9,773 nucleotides of DNA from an uncultured Rhodospirillaceae bacterium (GTDB lineage: Bacteria > Pseudomonadota > Alphaproteobacteria > Rhodospirillales > Casp-alpha2). Shown piece by piece: positions 1-5,584 of the stretch. Made by a program: the position numbers and the translations under genes. The stretch's first letter is position 1; every line of letters starts with the position of its first letter. The notes beneath the pieces were generated by a model, which saw only the letters and a list, made by a program, of their open reading frames with translations, was not told where the DNA came from and made no database searches. The stretch lies in NCBI GenBank assembly GCA_913048145.1, contig CAJWVP010000086.1, positions 1-9,773 on the forward strand, in the 5' to 3' direction.

Positions 1-320
1 GCCTCGATCTTGTTGTGATCGTCCGCCCCCACGTAGTCCGTGAAGCTAGACGCCCTCTTGAGAAATGCCCATGGGTTTGCGAAAATCGAGTCCAGGACGT
101 TCGCGAAGAGCTCCGTGAAGTGCTCCAACTGCCGGTTCACGGCCTTGTCATACGCTTGGAAAACGAGGTGCTTGACCATCTGGTCATTCTCCAGAGTGCG
201 CACATGCTTCGTCCAAACTGACGAATACATGTGCTCCTGAGAAGATCCCTGAAGACTCTTCATCCAATTAATCACGACGTCCTTCTGCTTCACGAAGAAC
301 CACTTGATCCGCTCCCCGGC
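1..320 (-). other. Non-HutF coding segment fused in frame to hutF
   Basis: This is the continuation of the hutF frame after about codon 255. It encodes about 110 residues with no HutF motifs and is rich in Lys, His, Phe and Trp (for example NRQLEHFTELF at about 317-327 and FANPWAFLKRAS at 335-346 of the open frame). Base composition by eye is nearer 50% GC, against about 60% in the preceding hutF codons. The frame has no stop over this length, so it looks like genuine coding sequence rather than noise. I do not recognise the family. It may be a fusion partner, an insertion into hutF, or foreign sequence joined during assembly. Confidence 0.5.
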
Positions 321-1085
321 GTAAGTCACGTGGTCGTCAACGTCCTTCACCTGTTCGGCAGCGTGAATGTGAATGGGGCCGTCTGGCAACAGTTCCGTAA
401 AGCCGTCAAGAGCCGCGGCCAAAGGCGCGGCGGGAACCTGGCGGACACTGTGGGGCGCGATGCCGATACGGACCTGCGGATCGTCTGTATGAGTGCTGAT
501 CAGCCCACCAACCAAATTGAGAAAGTCCTCAACCTCGAGGATATAACGGCGTTGGCCGTCATTGGGTTCCACACCGCCATAACCTCCGACGGAGTAGAGG
601 ACCGGCAGATGCGTAAGGCCGATGCCGGCTTGTACCGCGGCGCTGGTGATCCCGTGGCTCATCTCCGCCCGGTCGGCATAGGGCTTCCCGTCGGGGTCCA
701 GGTGCAGATAGTGAAATTCACCAACGGCCGTGTAGCCAGCCTTCAGCATCTCTACGTAGAGCTGGGCGGCGATGGCTTGGTTGTCTTCCGGCGTAAGGCC
801 GATGACGAAGCCGTGCATTACCTGGCGCCAGGTCCAGAAACTGTCTTCCACGCCGGTGCCCGAAACGCGCCGCTCCGTCAGCCCGACGGCAGCGCGCTGG
901 AAGGCGTGGCTATGCAGGTTGGGCATGCCGGGAAGAACAACGCCGCCAATGCGATCGGCGTCTCCGGGGTCCGTATCTGATGTCACCGTGGCGATGGTGC
1001 CGGCTACGTCGACCTCGATCAGCACCGCATCGGCCCAGCCATCCGCGAGAAGCGCGCGTTCGCACCAATAGGATTGCGTCTTCAT
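1..1085 (-). CDS. hutF: Formimidoylglutamate deiminase, 5' part; C-terminal part of visible frame atypical
   Basis: The frame starts at ATG 1085-1083 and stays open to the left edge (361 codons seen; the family is about 450 aa). HutF is a cytosolic amidohydrolase-superfamily enzyme that deiminates N-formimino-L-glutamate to N-formylglutamate and ammonia in histidine breakdown. Residues 1-250 or so fit the family well: LPGMPNLHSHAFQRA (metal ligands His58, His60), the SFWTWR segment at 82-87, VGEFHYLH at 121-128, APHS at 210-213 and HIHAAEQ at 239-245. From about residue 250-262 onward the protein no longer resembles HutF. The expected later His (LVHATH-type) and Asp metal-site motifs are missing, replaced by a Lys- and aromatic-rich helical-looking sequence. 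The start fits the usual HutF N-terminus, although no good SD lies close by: the purine run GGGAAAGG is about 15 nt upstream. No other hut gene is visible. The call is firm for the first 250 residues only. Confidence 0.85.
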   Translation of the reverse strand, partial: MKTQSYWCERALLADGWADAVLIEVDVAGTIATVTSDTDPGDADRIGGVVLPGMPNLHSHAFQRAAVGLTERRVSGTGVEDSFWTWRQVMHGFVIGLTPEDNQAIAAQLYVEMLKAGYTAVGEFHYLHLDPDGKPYADRAEMSHGITSAAVQAGIGLTHLPVLYSVGGYGGVEPNDGQRRYILEVEDFLNLVGGLISTHTDDPQVRIGIAPHSVRQVPAAPLAAALDGFTELLPDGPIHIHAAEQVKDVDDHVTYAGERIKWFFVKQKDVVINWMKSLQGSSQEHMYSSVWTKHVRTLENDQMVKHLVFQAYDKAVNRQLEHFTELFANVLDSIFANPWAFLKRASSFTDYVGADDHNKIE

Positions 1086-1102
1086 GGGCGGCAGATTAGC
1101 AC

Positions 1103-1121
1103 CTTTCCCGAGACGGGAAAG
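1103..1121. promoter_or_regulatory. Perfect inverted repeat upstream of hutF (candidate operator)
   Basis: CTTTCCCG-AGA-CGGGAAAG is an 8-bp perfect inverted repeat with a 3-nt spacer, 18 nt upstream of the hutF start codon. As DNA it could bind a dimeric regulator; as RNA it would form a compact hairpin in the hutF leader. There is no T tract, so a terminator is unlikely. It does not match the HutC operator I know of. This is the only notable structure in the gap between hutF and the next gene (1086-1262). Confidence 0.45.
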
Positions 1122-1262
1122 CGGCTCGGCGTTCAGCCTTGATCTCGTTAATGTGAACGAACGCGACACCCGATGTCCCCCATCCAGTGGGTATCACTAA
1201 TCTGTCCATGCGGCGGAAATCGTTGAGACCAGTCCGTGTGGTCATTGGACGTCTTTTTCGCC

Positions 1263-2003
1263 TTAGAGTTCGACGACAAGCCCGTCATAGGCTGTCTCTT
1301 CGGAAACATCATCCTTGTGCAGCATCATTTCGCGACTGAAATGTGTCAAGATAGTGCGCTTCGATTTCAGCTCTGCCCGGTGCTCACGAATATCCGGATA
1401 GTTCATATGAAACCGGATCGGCTTTTCATAGAAGTAGCATTCGCAAATGAACAGATCGGCGTCCTCAGCCACCTTGTGCATGTGTTTGGTCCAGGCGCTG
1501 TCTCCCGTATAGGAAATCACCTTGCCCGCCACCTCCACGCGTACCGACGTAGGGTTGGTTTCGCCAGTGTGATTGGCTGGATAGGCCGTGATTGTCAGGT
1601 CCCCCACCTGGGTCGGCGTCATGACGTCGACTTCCACGTAGTTGAGATCAAACTTAGGCGTCATCACGTTCATACCGGGCATCAAGGCTTCGTTTACGGC
1701 GCCCAGCTTTTTTTCCGTCTCGCGCGGCCCGGCAATAGTTAGAGGAGTCTGGCGTTTCGCACCTAGCATGGCGTCCATGAGCATGAAGGGTATGCCGCCG
1801 CAATGATCGCCGTGGATATGGGTTAGAACGACCGTGTCGATGGAGTTGTGCTCGATCCCCATCTTGTTCAGCGCAACCAGGGACGAGGCGCCGAAGTCGA
1901 TAACAAACCGTGTTCCCGGCGCGTCGACCATGATACAGGTCTGAAACCGCCCCCCGGCGCCAAACGCGTCTCCTGAGCCGACAAAAGTCACCGTCACCGA
2001 CAT
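1263..2003 (-). CDS. MBL-fold metallohydrolase, RNase Z-like family
   Basis: 246 aa, ATG at 2003, with the purine-rich SD AGGAAGAGGGG ending 6 nt before the start. The metallo-beta-lactamase fold is complete. The N-terminal strand and glycine loop VTFVGSGDAFGAGGR lie at 5-19, the hallmark THIHGDHCGG at 61-70 (His62, His64, Asp66, His67), a third metal-ligand His145 in NHTGETNP, the bridging Asp168 in SYTGDSA and the last ligand His221 in ILTHFS. The length and the GSGDAF start fit the RNase Z/PhnP-like branch (COG1234 type), whose members cleave phosphodiesters in tRNA precursors, cyclic nucleotides or other small molecules. The exosite arm of true tRNase Z is not evident, so a small-molecule phosphodiesterase or other hydrolase is at least as likely. 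It is probably cytosolic, as no signal peptide is seen. It lies 237 bp downstream of the ArsR gene and 177 bp upstream of hutF, all on one strand, but the gaps suggest separate transcription. The substrate cannot be told from sequence. Confidence 0.85.
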   Translation of the reverse strand: MSVTVTFVGSGDAFGAGGRFQTCIMVDAPGTRFVIDFGASSLVALNKMGIEHNSIDTVVLTHIHGDHCGGIPFMLMDAMLGAKRQTPLTIAGPRETEKKLGAVNEALMPGMNVMTPKFDLNYVEVDVMTPTQVGDLTITAYPANHTGETNPTSVRVEVAGKVISYTGDSAWTKHMHKVAEDADLFICECYFYEKPIRFHMNYPDIREHRAELKSKRTILTHFSREMMLHKDDVSEETAYDGLVVEL

Positions 2004-2240
2004 GAAAAACCCCTCTTCCTGGGCGAGGCTAGATCAGTCCCCATGTGCCCAAACCTTCGCATTCGTCCTCTTACATGCCTAGCCTGTCAACCAGGACCTC
2101 ATCCGGGCCGATGGCGGGTGGCGATAGGTGGTCGGTATTTCTGACATCTTGATGGGATTGCCAATAATGCGCCAATGGCGTCGGAACTAGTTAAGGGCTC
2201 GCAGATAAATCTACTTCTATATTTCTAAAATTATCGAATA
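2004..2240. other. Non-coding gap between the ArsR gene and the MBL gene
   Basis: No reading frame here looks coding. The part next to the arsR stop (about 2201-2245) is markedly AT-rich and carries the direct repeat GATAAT twice on the minus strand (within 2226-2242), but no hairpin plus T tract that would make a convincing terminator. On the minus strand a TTGACA hexamer at 2087-2092 could be a -35 element for the MBL gene, but I find no good -10 at 16-18 nt. Confidence 0.4.
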
Positions 2241-2540
2241 TTATCCGCTATCAAGAGACTTCGAACAACAATCCTCTTGCAGGTACTGAGCAAGTTCATC
2301 GACGGCGTCCGTGTTCGCTGAATAGATCAAAGAGCGCCCCTCCCGGATCGATGTGATCAACCCGGCCTGCTTCAATTGATTCAGGTGGAACGAGAGGGTC
2401 GCGCCGGGCAACTCAAGCATTTCCCCGATCTTTCCCGCCGGCAGGCCAGCCGGCCGATACTCCACAAGGGTCCGGAAGATATCGAGGCGAGTCTCTTGAG
2501 CCAGCGCCGCGAGGGCGTCGACGGCGTCGGTTTTTTCCAT
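2241..2540 (-). CDS. ArsR/SmtB-family winged-helix repressor
   Basis: 99 aa if started at ATG 2540. An in-frame TTG at 2546 would add two residues, but the SD GGAAG sits 7 nt before the ATG and too close to the TTG, so the ATG is preferred. The fold is the compact ArsR type: helix 1 with ALAALAQETRLDIFRTL at about 10-26, then the helix-turn-helix ELPGATLSFHLNQLKQAGLI at 43-62 (recognition helix TLSFHLNQLKQAG) and the wing SIREGRSLIYSAN at 64-76. The C-terminus carries EDCCSK with vicinal Cys91-Cys92. Vicinal cysteines at this place are the arsenite/antimonite sensor in some ArsR proteins, which use a third nearby Cys; none is present here. An As(III)-type or thiol/persulfide-type sensor is possible but unproven. 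No ars resistance genes adjoin it. It probably controls itself: an inverted repeat overlaps its SD. Confidence 0.85.
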   Translation of the reverse strand: MEKTDAVDALAALAQETRLDIFRTLVEYRPAGLPAGKIGEMLELPGATLSFHLNQLKQAGLITSIREGRSLIYSANTDAVDELAQYLQEDCCSKSLDSG

Positions 2541-2548
2541 AGTCAAAC

Positions 2549-2564
2549 TTCCATCGCCATGGAA
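2549..2564. promoter_or_regulatory. Inverted repeat overlapping the arsR ribosome binding site
   Basis: TTCCAT-CGCC-ATGGAA is a perfect 6-bp inverted repeat lying 9-24 nt upstream of the preferred arsR ATG. The arm nearer the gene contains the SD (GGAAG on the minus strand). A TTGACA hexamer on the minus strand at 2590-2595 is a possible -35; the -10 is unclear. The repeat could be an autoregulatory operator or an RNA hairpin masking the SD. Confidence 0.4.
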
Positions 2565-2663
2565 ATAACGTCCGGCATACGCGACATTTTGTCAACCAGC
2601 CGCCGTCGCGTGCACATAGCACACCTCGGTTAGGACACCCGCCCAAATGTTGGGCTGCGATTG

Positions 2664-3127
2664 TCAAAACAGACGGGCCTGGTGATGCCAGAGGTTCGCA
2701 TCGCCGCCACTCCAACGCCAATCTGGCTGCGCCTTCCGCAACACCCAGAGCGGTAACTCCACGGCGCTGGCGGAATGAACAACCAACATATCCACTGCGA
2801 TCACCAGGTCGAAAGCGGCCAGACGCGACGCCATGTCGGCGAAATCCACTTAATTGGTGAGCAGCTGCGACCGCCCGAGGCCGTCCTCCACCCCAACTCG
2901 ATTGTGAGACTATATACGTTAACGCCGAGGGTCTGGCCCAGCACCACGATGCGTGTGGCCACCACAAACCAACGGCGGACCGCCGTCGCAACACGAGAAC
3001 AGCGGTCGGAGAAGCCCAATGCAAGTAAACCGCAAAAGCCATTCAAAATCTCGAAAACCTTCGCGCCACCTGCCTTGGGCCAGCTGGCATTCGGCCAAAC
3101 AAACGTGGCCGAGCAGATCCGCCTCAA
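2664..3127 (-). pseudogene. Decayed C-terminal part of a TPR-type glycosyltransferase
   Basis: Read on the minus strand, 2664-2849 encodes DFADMASRLAAFDLVIAVDM at the start, then VELPLWVL, PDWRW and ARLF before a TGA. This closely follows the signature end of tetratricopeptide-repeat glycosyltransferases (family pattern DFADTAALIAALDLVISVDT, PVWVLLP, PDWRW, RLF). Upstream, the matching frame is broken by a TAA just before the Asp-Phe-Ala-Asp motif. The preceding piece continues in another frame, with GVNVYSLTIELG at the place where family members have a GVxxYSLQ segment, and a more degraded DR-C-S stretch before it. At least one frameshift and one in-frame stop, plus loss of the N-terminal TPR half, mark it as a relic. 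Family members modify proteins or glycans, often in flagellar or surface glycosylation. The exact 5' limit of the remnant is uncertain. Confidence 0.7.
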
Positions 3128-3407
3128 AAAATCAGGCGCCTGCGGATGGTGCCGCAGAGCACGAGCATGGGGATCGGTGGCATTCAGATAGGCGCTCGCC
3201 TACTGCAAACGCTTGGCTTCGGTGACGAGAGGATGGATCGGGGTTTCATCCATAGATCCGACGGTGATGTAGCATGCCGTCGCGTGCCGCGCGACAGTTT
3301 CGAAGGCCGTAAAGCGCGGCAAAGGGCTTGGACCGGCTAGTAAGCTGAGATAGATTCCGCTCTTCAGGTGCACATGCGCCGCTGACCCAGAACACCGGAG
3401 ATCCATC
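3128..3407. other. Non-coding/decayed gap before the aminotransferase
   Basis: No intact gene. The minus strand has a short open stretch ending at a TAG near 3200 whose last residues (YITVGSMDETPIHPLVTEAK) look protein-like and might be another gene relic, but nothing supports a complete product. The right part carries the likely promoter and SD of the aminotransferase gene. Confidence 0.4.
3328..3356 (+). promoter_or_regulatory. Candidate sigma-70 promoter for the aminotransferase gene
   Basis: TTGGAC (3328-3333), a 17-nt spacer and TAGATT (3351-3356) resemble -35 and -10 boxes. The match is moderate (3/6 and 4/6 to the E. coli consensus) but the spacing is ideal. It would give a leader of about 45 nt before the ATG at 3408. 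The SD GGAG lies at about 3397-3400. Confidence 0.35.
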
Positions 3408-4793
3408 ATGCCCATCGCGCCCAATTCCGCCGAAGCGCGGGACATCGCCTATCACATTCACGGCCAAACCGACCTCAAAGCCCATGAAGAGAAGGGCCCA
3501 AAGATCATTTCCAAGGGCGACGGCGTGCACGTCTACGACGATGACGGCAAGGAATTCATCGAGGGCCTAGCCGGGCTCTGGTCCGTGTCGCTGGGCTTCA
3601 ACGAACCGCGTCTAGTAGACGCGGCGACGAGACAGTTACGGGAGCTGCCCTACTACCACACCTTCGCGCACAAGACCGCGCCACCGGTCATCGATCTGGC
3701 GGAGAAGCTCATCGGTATCGCGCCAGAGGGACTGGGCAAGGCCGTGTTCCAAAATTCGGGCTCGGAAGCCGTCGACACGGCCATGAAATTCATTTGGTAC
3801 TACCATAATGCCATCGGAAAGCCGGAAAAGAAAAAGATCATCGCCCGTGAGAACGCCTACCACGGCACGGGCATCGCGTCGGCCAGCCTGACCGGTCTAG
3901 CACGCATGCACATGGCTTTCGATCTGCCCGTCACGGACCGGGTCCTGCGCACCGATTGCCCGCATTTCTTCAAATACGGCGAAGATGGTGAAACGGAGGA
4001 AGCATTCGCGACCCGCTGCGCCAACAACCTAGAACAGTTGATCCTGGATGAATGCCCGGACACGGTCGCCGCCTTTTTCGCCGAACCGGTGATGGGTGCG
4101 GGCGGCGTCATTGTGCCGGCGGCCACTTACTTCGAGAAAGTTCAGGCAGTCTTGAAAAAATACGACGTCTTGATGGTAGCCGACGAAGTGATCTGCGGCT
4201 TTGGACGAACGGGTAACATGTGGGGCAGCCAAACCTTCAACATCAAACCGGACCTGTTGACCTGCGCCAAGGCCCTCTCGTCGTCGTACCTGCCTATTTC
4301 GGCTGTGCTGATCAGCGATGACCTCTATACGGCAGTCCGAGACCAGAGCGGCGAGTTGGGCGGGTTCAGCCATGGCTATACCTATTCGGGCCATCCCGTG
4401 CCCGCCGCCGTAGCCCTGGAGACTTTGAAAATCTATGAAGAACGCGACATCGTGGGCCATGTACAGCGGGTCGGTCCCATCATGCAGGCGAGACTGCGGG
4501 AATTCTCCGACCATCCCTTGGTGGGTGAGGTCCGCGGTGTAGGGCTTCTGGCCGGCGTCGAAGTAATGGCCGACGGCGCCAATCGCCTGTCCTTTGATCC
4601 GGCGGCCAAGGTCGGCCCCAAGGTCCAGGCCTTGTGCGAAGAAAATGGGTTGCTGATCCGTGCCATGGGCGACTCCATAGGTTTCTGTCCACCGTTGATC
4701 ATTGACGAGGCGACCATCGAAAAGATGCTGGCGCAGTTCGGCAAAAGCCTTGATCAGGCGCTGGATTGGGCAAGGCAAGAAGGCCTAGTCTGA
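3408..4793 (+). CDS. Class III (omega) aminotransferase, PLP-dependent
   Basis: 461 aa, ATG with SD GGAG a few bases upstream; full length for the family (about 450-470 aa). This fold-type I enzyme moves an amino group from a terminal amine or omega-amino acid to pyruvate or a similar keto acid. Visible features are Trp59 in GLWSVSLG (substrate pocket), the phosphate-binding NSGSEA at 116-121, YHG at 151-153 (Tyr stacking on PLP), EPVMGAGG at 226-233, Asp259 in VADEVICGFGRTG (PLP ring nitrogen), the Schiff-base Lys288 in TCAKALSSSYLPISA, HGYTYSGHP at 322-330 with the phosphate-contacting Thr325, and Arg418 in LLIRAMGDSIGFCPP, the usual carboxylate-binding arginine. The pattern is that of putrescine/taurine/beta-alanine:pyruvate transaminases (SpuC/Tpa/OapT group). 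The donor substrate cannot be fixed, and no catabolic partner genes adjoin it. It appears monocistronic and cytosolic. Confidence 0.93.
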   Translation: MPIAPNSAEARDIAYHIHGQTDLKAHEEKGPKIISKGDGVHVYDDDGKEFIEGLAGLWSVSLGFNEPRLVDAATRQLRELPYYHTFAHKTAPPVIDLAEKLIGIAPEGLGKAVFQNSGSEAVDTAMKFIWYYHNAIGKPEKKKIIARENAYHGTGIASASLTGLARMHMAFDLPVTDRVLRTDCPHFFKYGEDGETEEAFATRCANNLEQLILDECPDTVAAFFAEPVMGAGGVIVPAATYFEKVQAVLKKYDVLMVADEVICGFGRTGNMWGSQTFNIKPDLLTCAKALSSSYLPISAVLISDDLYTAVRDQSGELGGFSHGYTYSGHPVPAAVALETLKIYEERDIVGHVQRVGPIMQARLREFSDHPLVGEVRGVGLLAGVEVMADGANRLSFDPAAKVGPKVQALCEENGLLIRAMGDSIGFCPPLIIDEATIEKMLAQFGKSLDQALDWARQEGLV

Positions 4794-4812
4794 CCGGTAA
4801 ACCATTTCCATC

Positions 4813-4831
4813 GCCCCGCCATATAAGGGGC
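4813..4831 (+). terminator. Weak hairpin after the aminotransferase gene
   Basis: GCCCC and GGGGC (4813-4817 and 4827-4831) form a 5-bp GC stem with a 9-nt loop 20 nt after the stop codon. No T tract follows, so intrinsic termination is doubtful; Rho-dependent termination or a stabilising 3' hairpin are alternatives. Confidence 0.2.
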
Positions 4832-4929
4832 AGTAAGGGCATCAAGGTAATCGAGTTGGGAATCATCAGCCAGCGGCAAAAAGAGAAGGACAAGTAGGTC
4901 TTTTCAGATCGCTGCAAGCTCCGCGGCGC

Positions 4930-4967
4930 CGCGAACGGTTGACTTCGCGTGAAAATCTTCCAACTCT
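4930..4967 (+). promoter_or_regulatory. Candidate hsp20 promoter with inverted repeat over the -35
   Basis: TTGACT at 4939-4944 is a good -35. A 17-nt spacer puts the -10 at 4962-4967 (AACTCT), preceded by CC, which is a poor sigma-70 box; a heat-shock (RpoH) reading is possible but not clear. The -35 is straddled by the perfect inverted repeat CGCGAA-N8-TTCGCG (4930-4949). The 12-bp self-complementary CGCGGCGCCGCG (4922-4933) abuts it. Initiation from this promoter would start the transcript near 4975, just before the first leader hairpin. Confidence 0.35.
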
Positions 4968-4980
4968 AAGCGTAGGATCT

Positions 4981-5067
4981 TTCGGTGCGTGATCGACCGA
5001 GAGTTCAGGCGCCTCCTCGCGGAGGGCCTTCTCGACACGTACTCGCTCACCGATCAGAGGAGCACGT
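4981..5067 (+). promoter_or_regulatory. ROSE-like RNA thermometer in the hsp20 leader
   Basis: Three consecutive hairpins can be drawn. Hairpin I: TCGGT 4982-4986 with ACCGA 4996-5000 (9-nt loop). Hairpin II: AGGC 5007-5010 plus CCTCC 5012-5016 pair with GGAGG 5021-5025 plus GCCT 5026-5029, with one bulged G (5011) and a UCGC loop; this is very stable. Hairpin III: ACGT 5037-5040 pairs with ACGT 5064-5067 and, across an A/C mismatch, CTC 5042-5044 and CTC 5046-5048 pair with the SD GAGGAG 5057-5062, leaving G5045 bulged; the loop is 5049-5056. The anti-SD arm contains UCGCU, matching the ROSE consensus U(U/C)GCU. Stable upstream hairpins followed by an imperfect SD-masking hairpin with a bulged G is the known ROSE design in front of alphaproteobacterial small heat shock genes. 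The pairings are seen directly; the function is inferred. Confidence 0.75.
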
Positions 5068-5068
5068 C

Positions 5069-5521
5069 ATGGCTCGCATAACCGCTTTCAACAGTCCCCT
5101 GCTTCTGGGTTTCGAGCATCTGGAACAGATTCTTGACCGCGCCTCGCGCACCTCCGCCGAGGGCTACCCCCCCTATAACATTGAACAAACTAGCGACAAC
5201 GGTCTGCGCATCACCTTGGCCGTAGCTGGGTTCTCCATGAATGATTTGAGCGTCACCATAGAGGACAACCAACTGATGATACGGGGCCGGCAGGTGGAGG
5301 ATTCGGATCGCGTATACATCCACCGGGGTATCGCCGCCCGCCAGTTCCAACGAAGTTTCGTGCTAGCCGAGGGTATCGACGTCGCAGGTGCCGATATGGA
5401 CAACGGCCTTTTGCACGTGGACCTGGAACGCATCGTTCCGGAGCCCGAAGTTCGCACGATCCACATTTCCGACCGCGTTAAAGCGACGAAGAAAGAACCA
5501 AAAACCATTGACGTCGAATAG
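5069..5521 (+). CDS. Small heat shock protein, Hsp20/alpha-crystallin family
   Basis: 150 aa from ATG 5069, chosen because AGAGGAG (5056-5062) sits 6 nt upstream. A longer frame from GTG 4985 would run through the structured leader and add residues that do not look like Hsp20. Hsp20 proteins are ATP-independent holdase chaperones that bind unfolding proteins as large cytosolic oligomers and hand them to DnaK/ClpB. The order of parts is a short N-terminal arm (MARITAFNSPLLLGFEHLEQ), the alpha-crystallin domain from about Tyr33 to 133 with YNIEQ, ITLAVAGFS, LMIRGRQ, IAARQFQRSFVLAEGID and the hallmark MDNGLLHVDL, then the C-terminal I-x-I motif (Ile131-His-Ile133), which locks neighbouring subunits. 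The tail is charged. It resembles the IbpA/HspD-like class A proteins of rhizobia and rhodospirilla. Expression is probably heat-controlled at translation by the leader; a DUF1150 gene follows 63 bp downstream. Confidence 0.95.
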   Translation: MARITAFNSPLLLGFEHLEQILDRASRTSAEGYPPYNIEQTSDNGLRITLAVAGFSMNDLSVTIEDNQLMIRGRQVEDSDRVYIHRGIAARQFQRSFVLAEGIDVAGADMDNGLLHVDLERIVPEPEVRTIHISDRVKATKKEPKTIDVE

Positions 5522-5584
5522 TTGAATTAGCAGTCCCCTTATCGCGCGGTCCTTAAGAGCAGGGCGCAACACAGGAGTTATGCC

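Noticed and set aside
231..980. Long open frame of 249 codons on the plus strand
   Set aside because: It lies antisense to hutF codons. The minus-strand frame has clear HutF motifs, and the plus frame matches no family and has no convincing SD.
2081..2100. TTGACA on the minus strand as a -35 for the MBL-fold gene
   Set aside because: No -10-like hexamer at 16-18 nt, so not listed as a promoter.
2413..3042. 209-codon minus-strand frame overlapping arsR
   Set aside because: It overlaps the arsR coding region in another frame; its composition (Arg/Trp-rich) looks like a shadow, and the glycosyltransferase relic signals fall in other frames.
4029..4778. 249-codon open frame on the minus strand
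   Set aside because: Antisense shadow of the aminotransferase, whose motifs are complete on the plus strand.
4835..4897. Short plus-strand frame ending in IISQRQKEKDK before a TAG
   Set aside because: It has no ATG/GTG start with an SD and is only about 30 codons long; not supportable as a gene.
4985..5068. Extended GTG start for Hsp20 adding 28 residues
   Set aside because: The extra residues are unlike Hsp20, the GTG lacks an SD, and the region forms the leader hairpins. ATG 5069 has an excellent SD.
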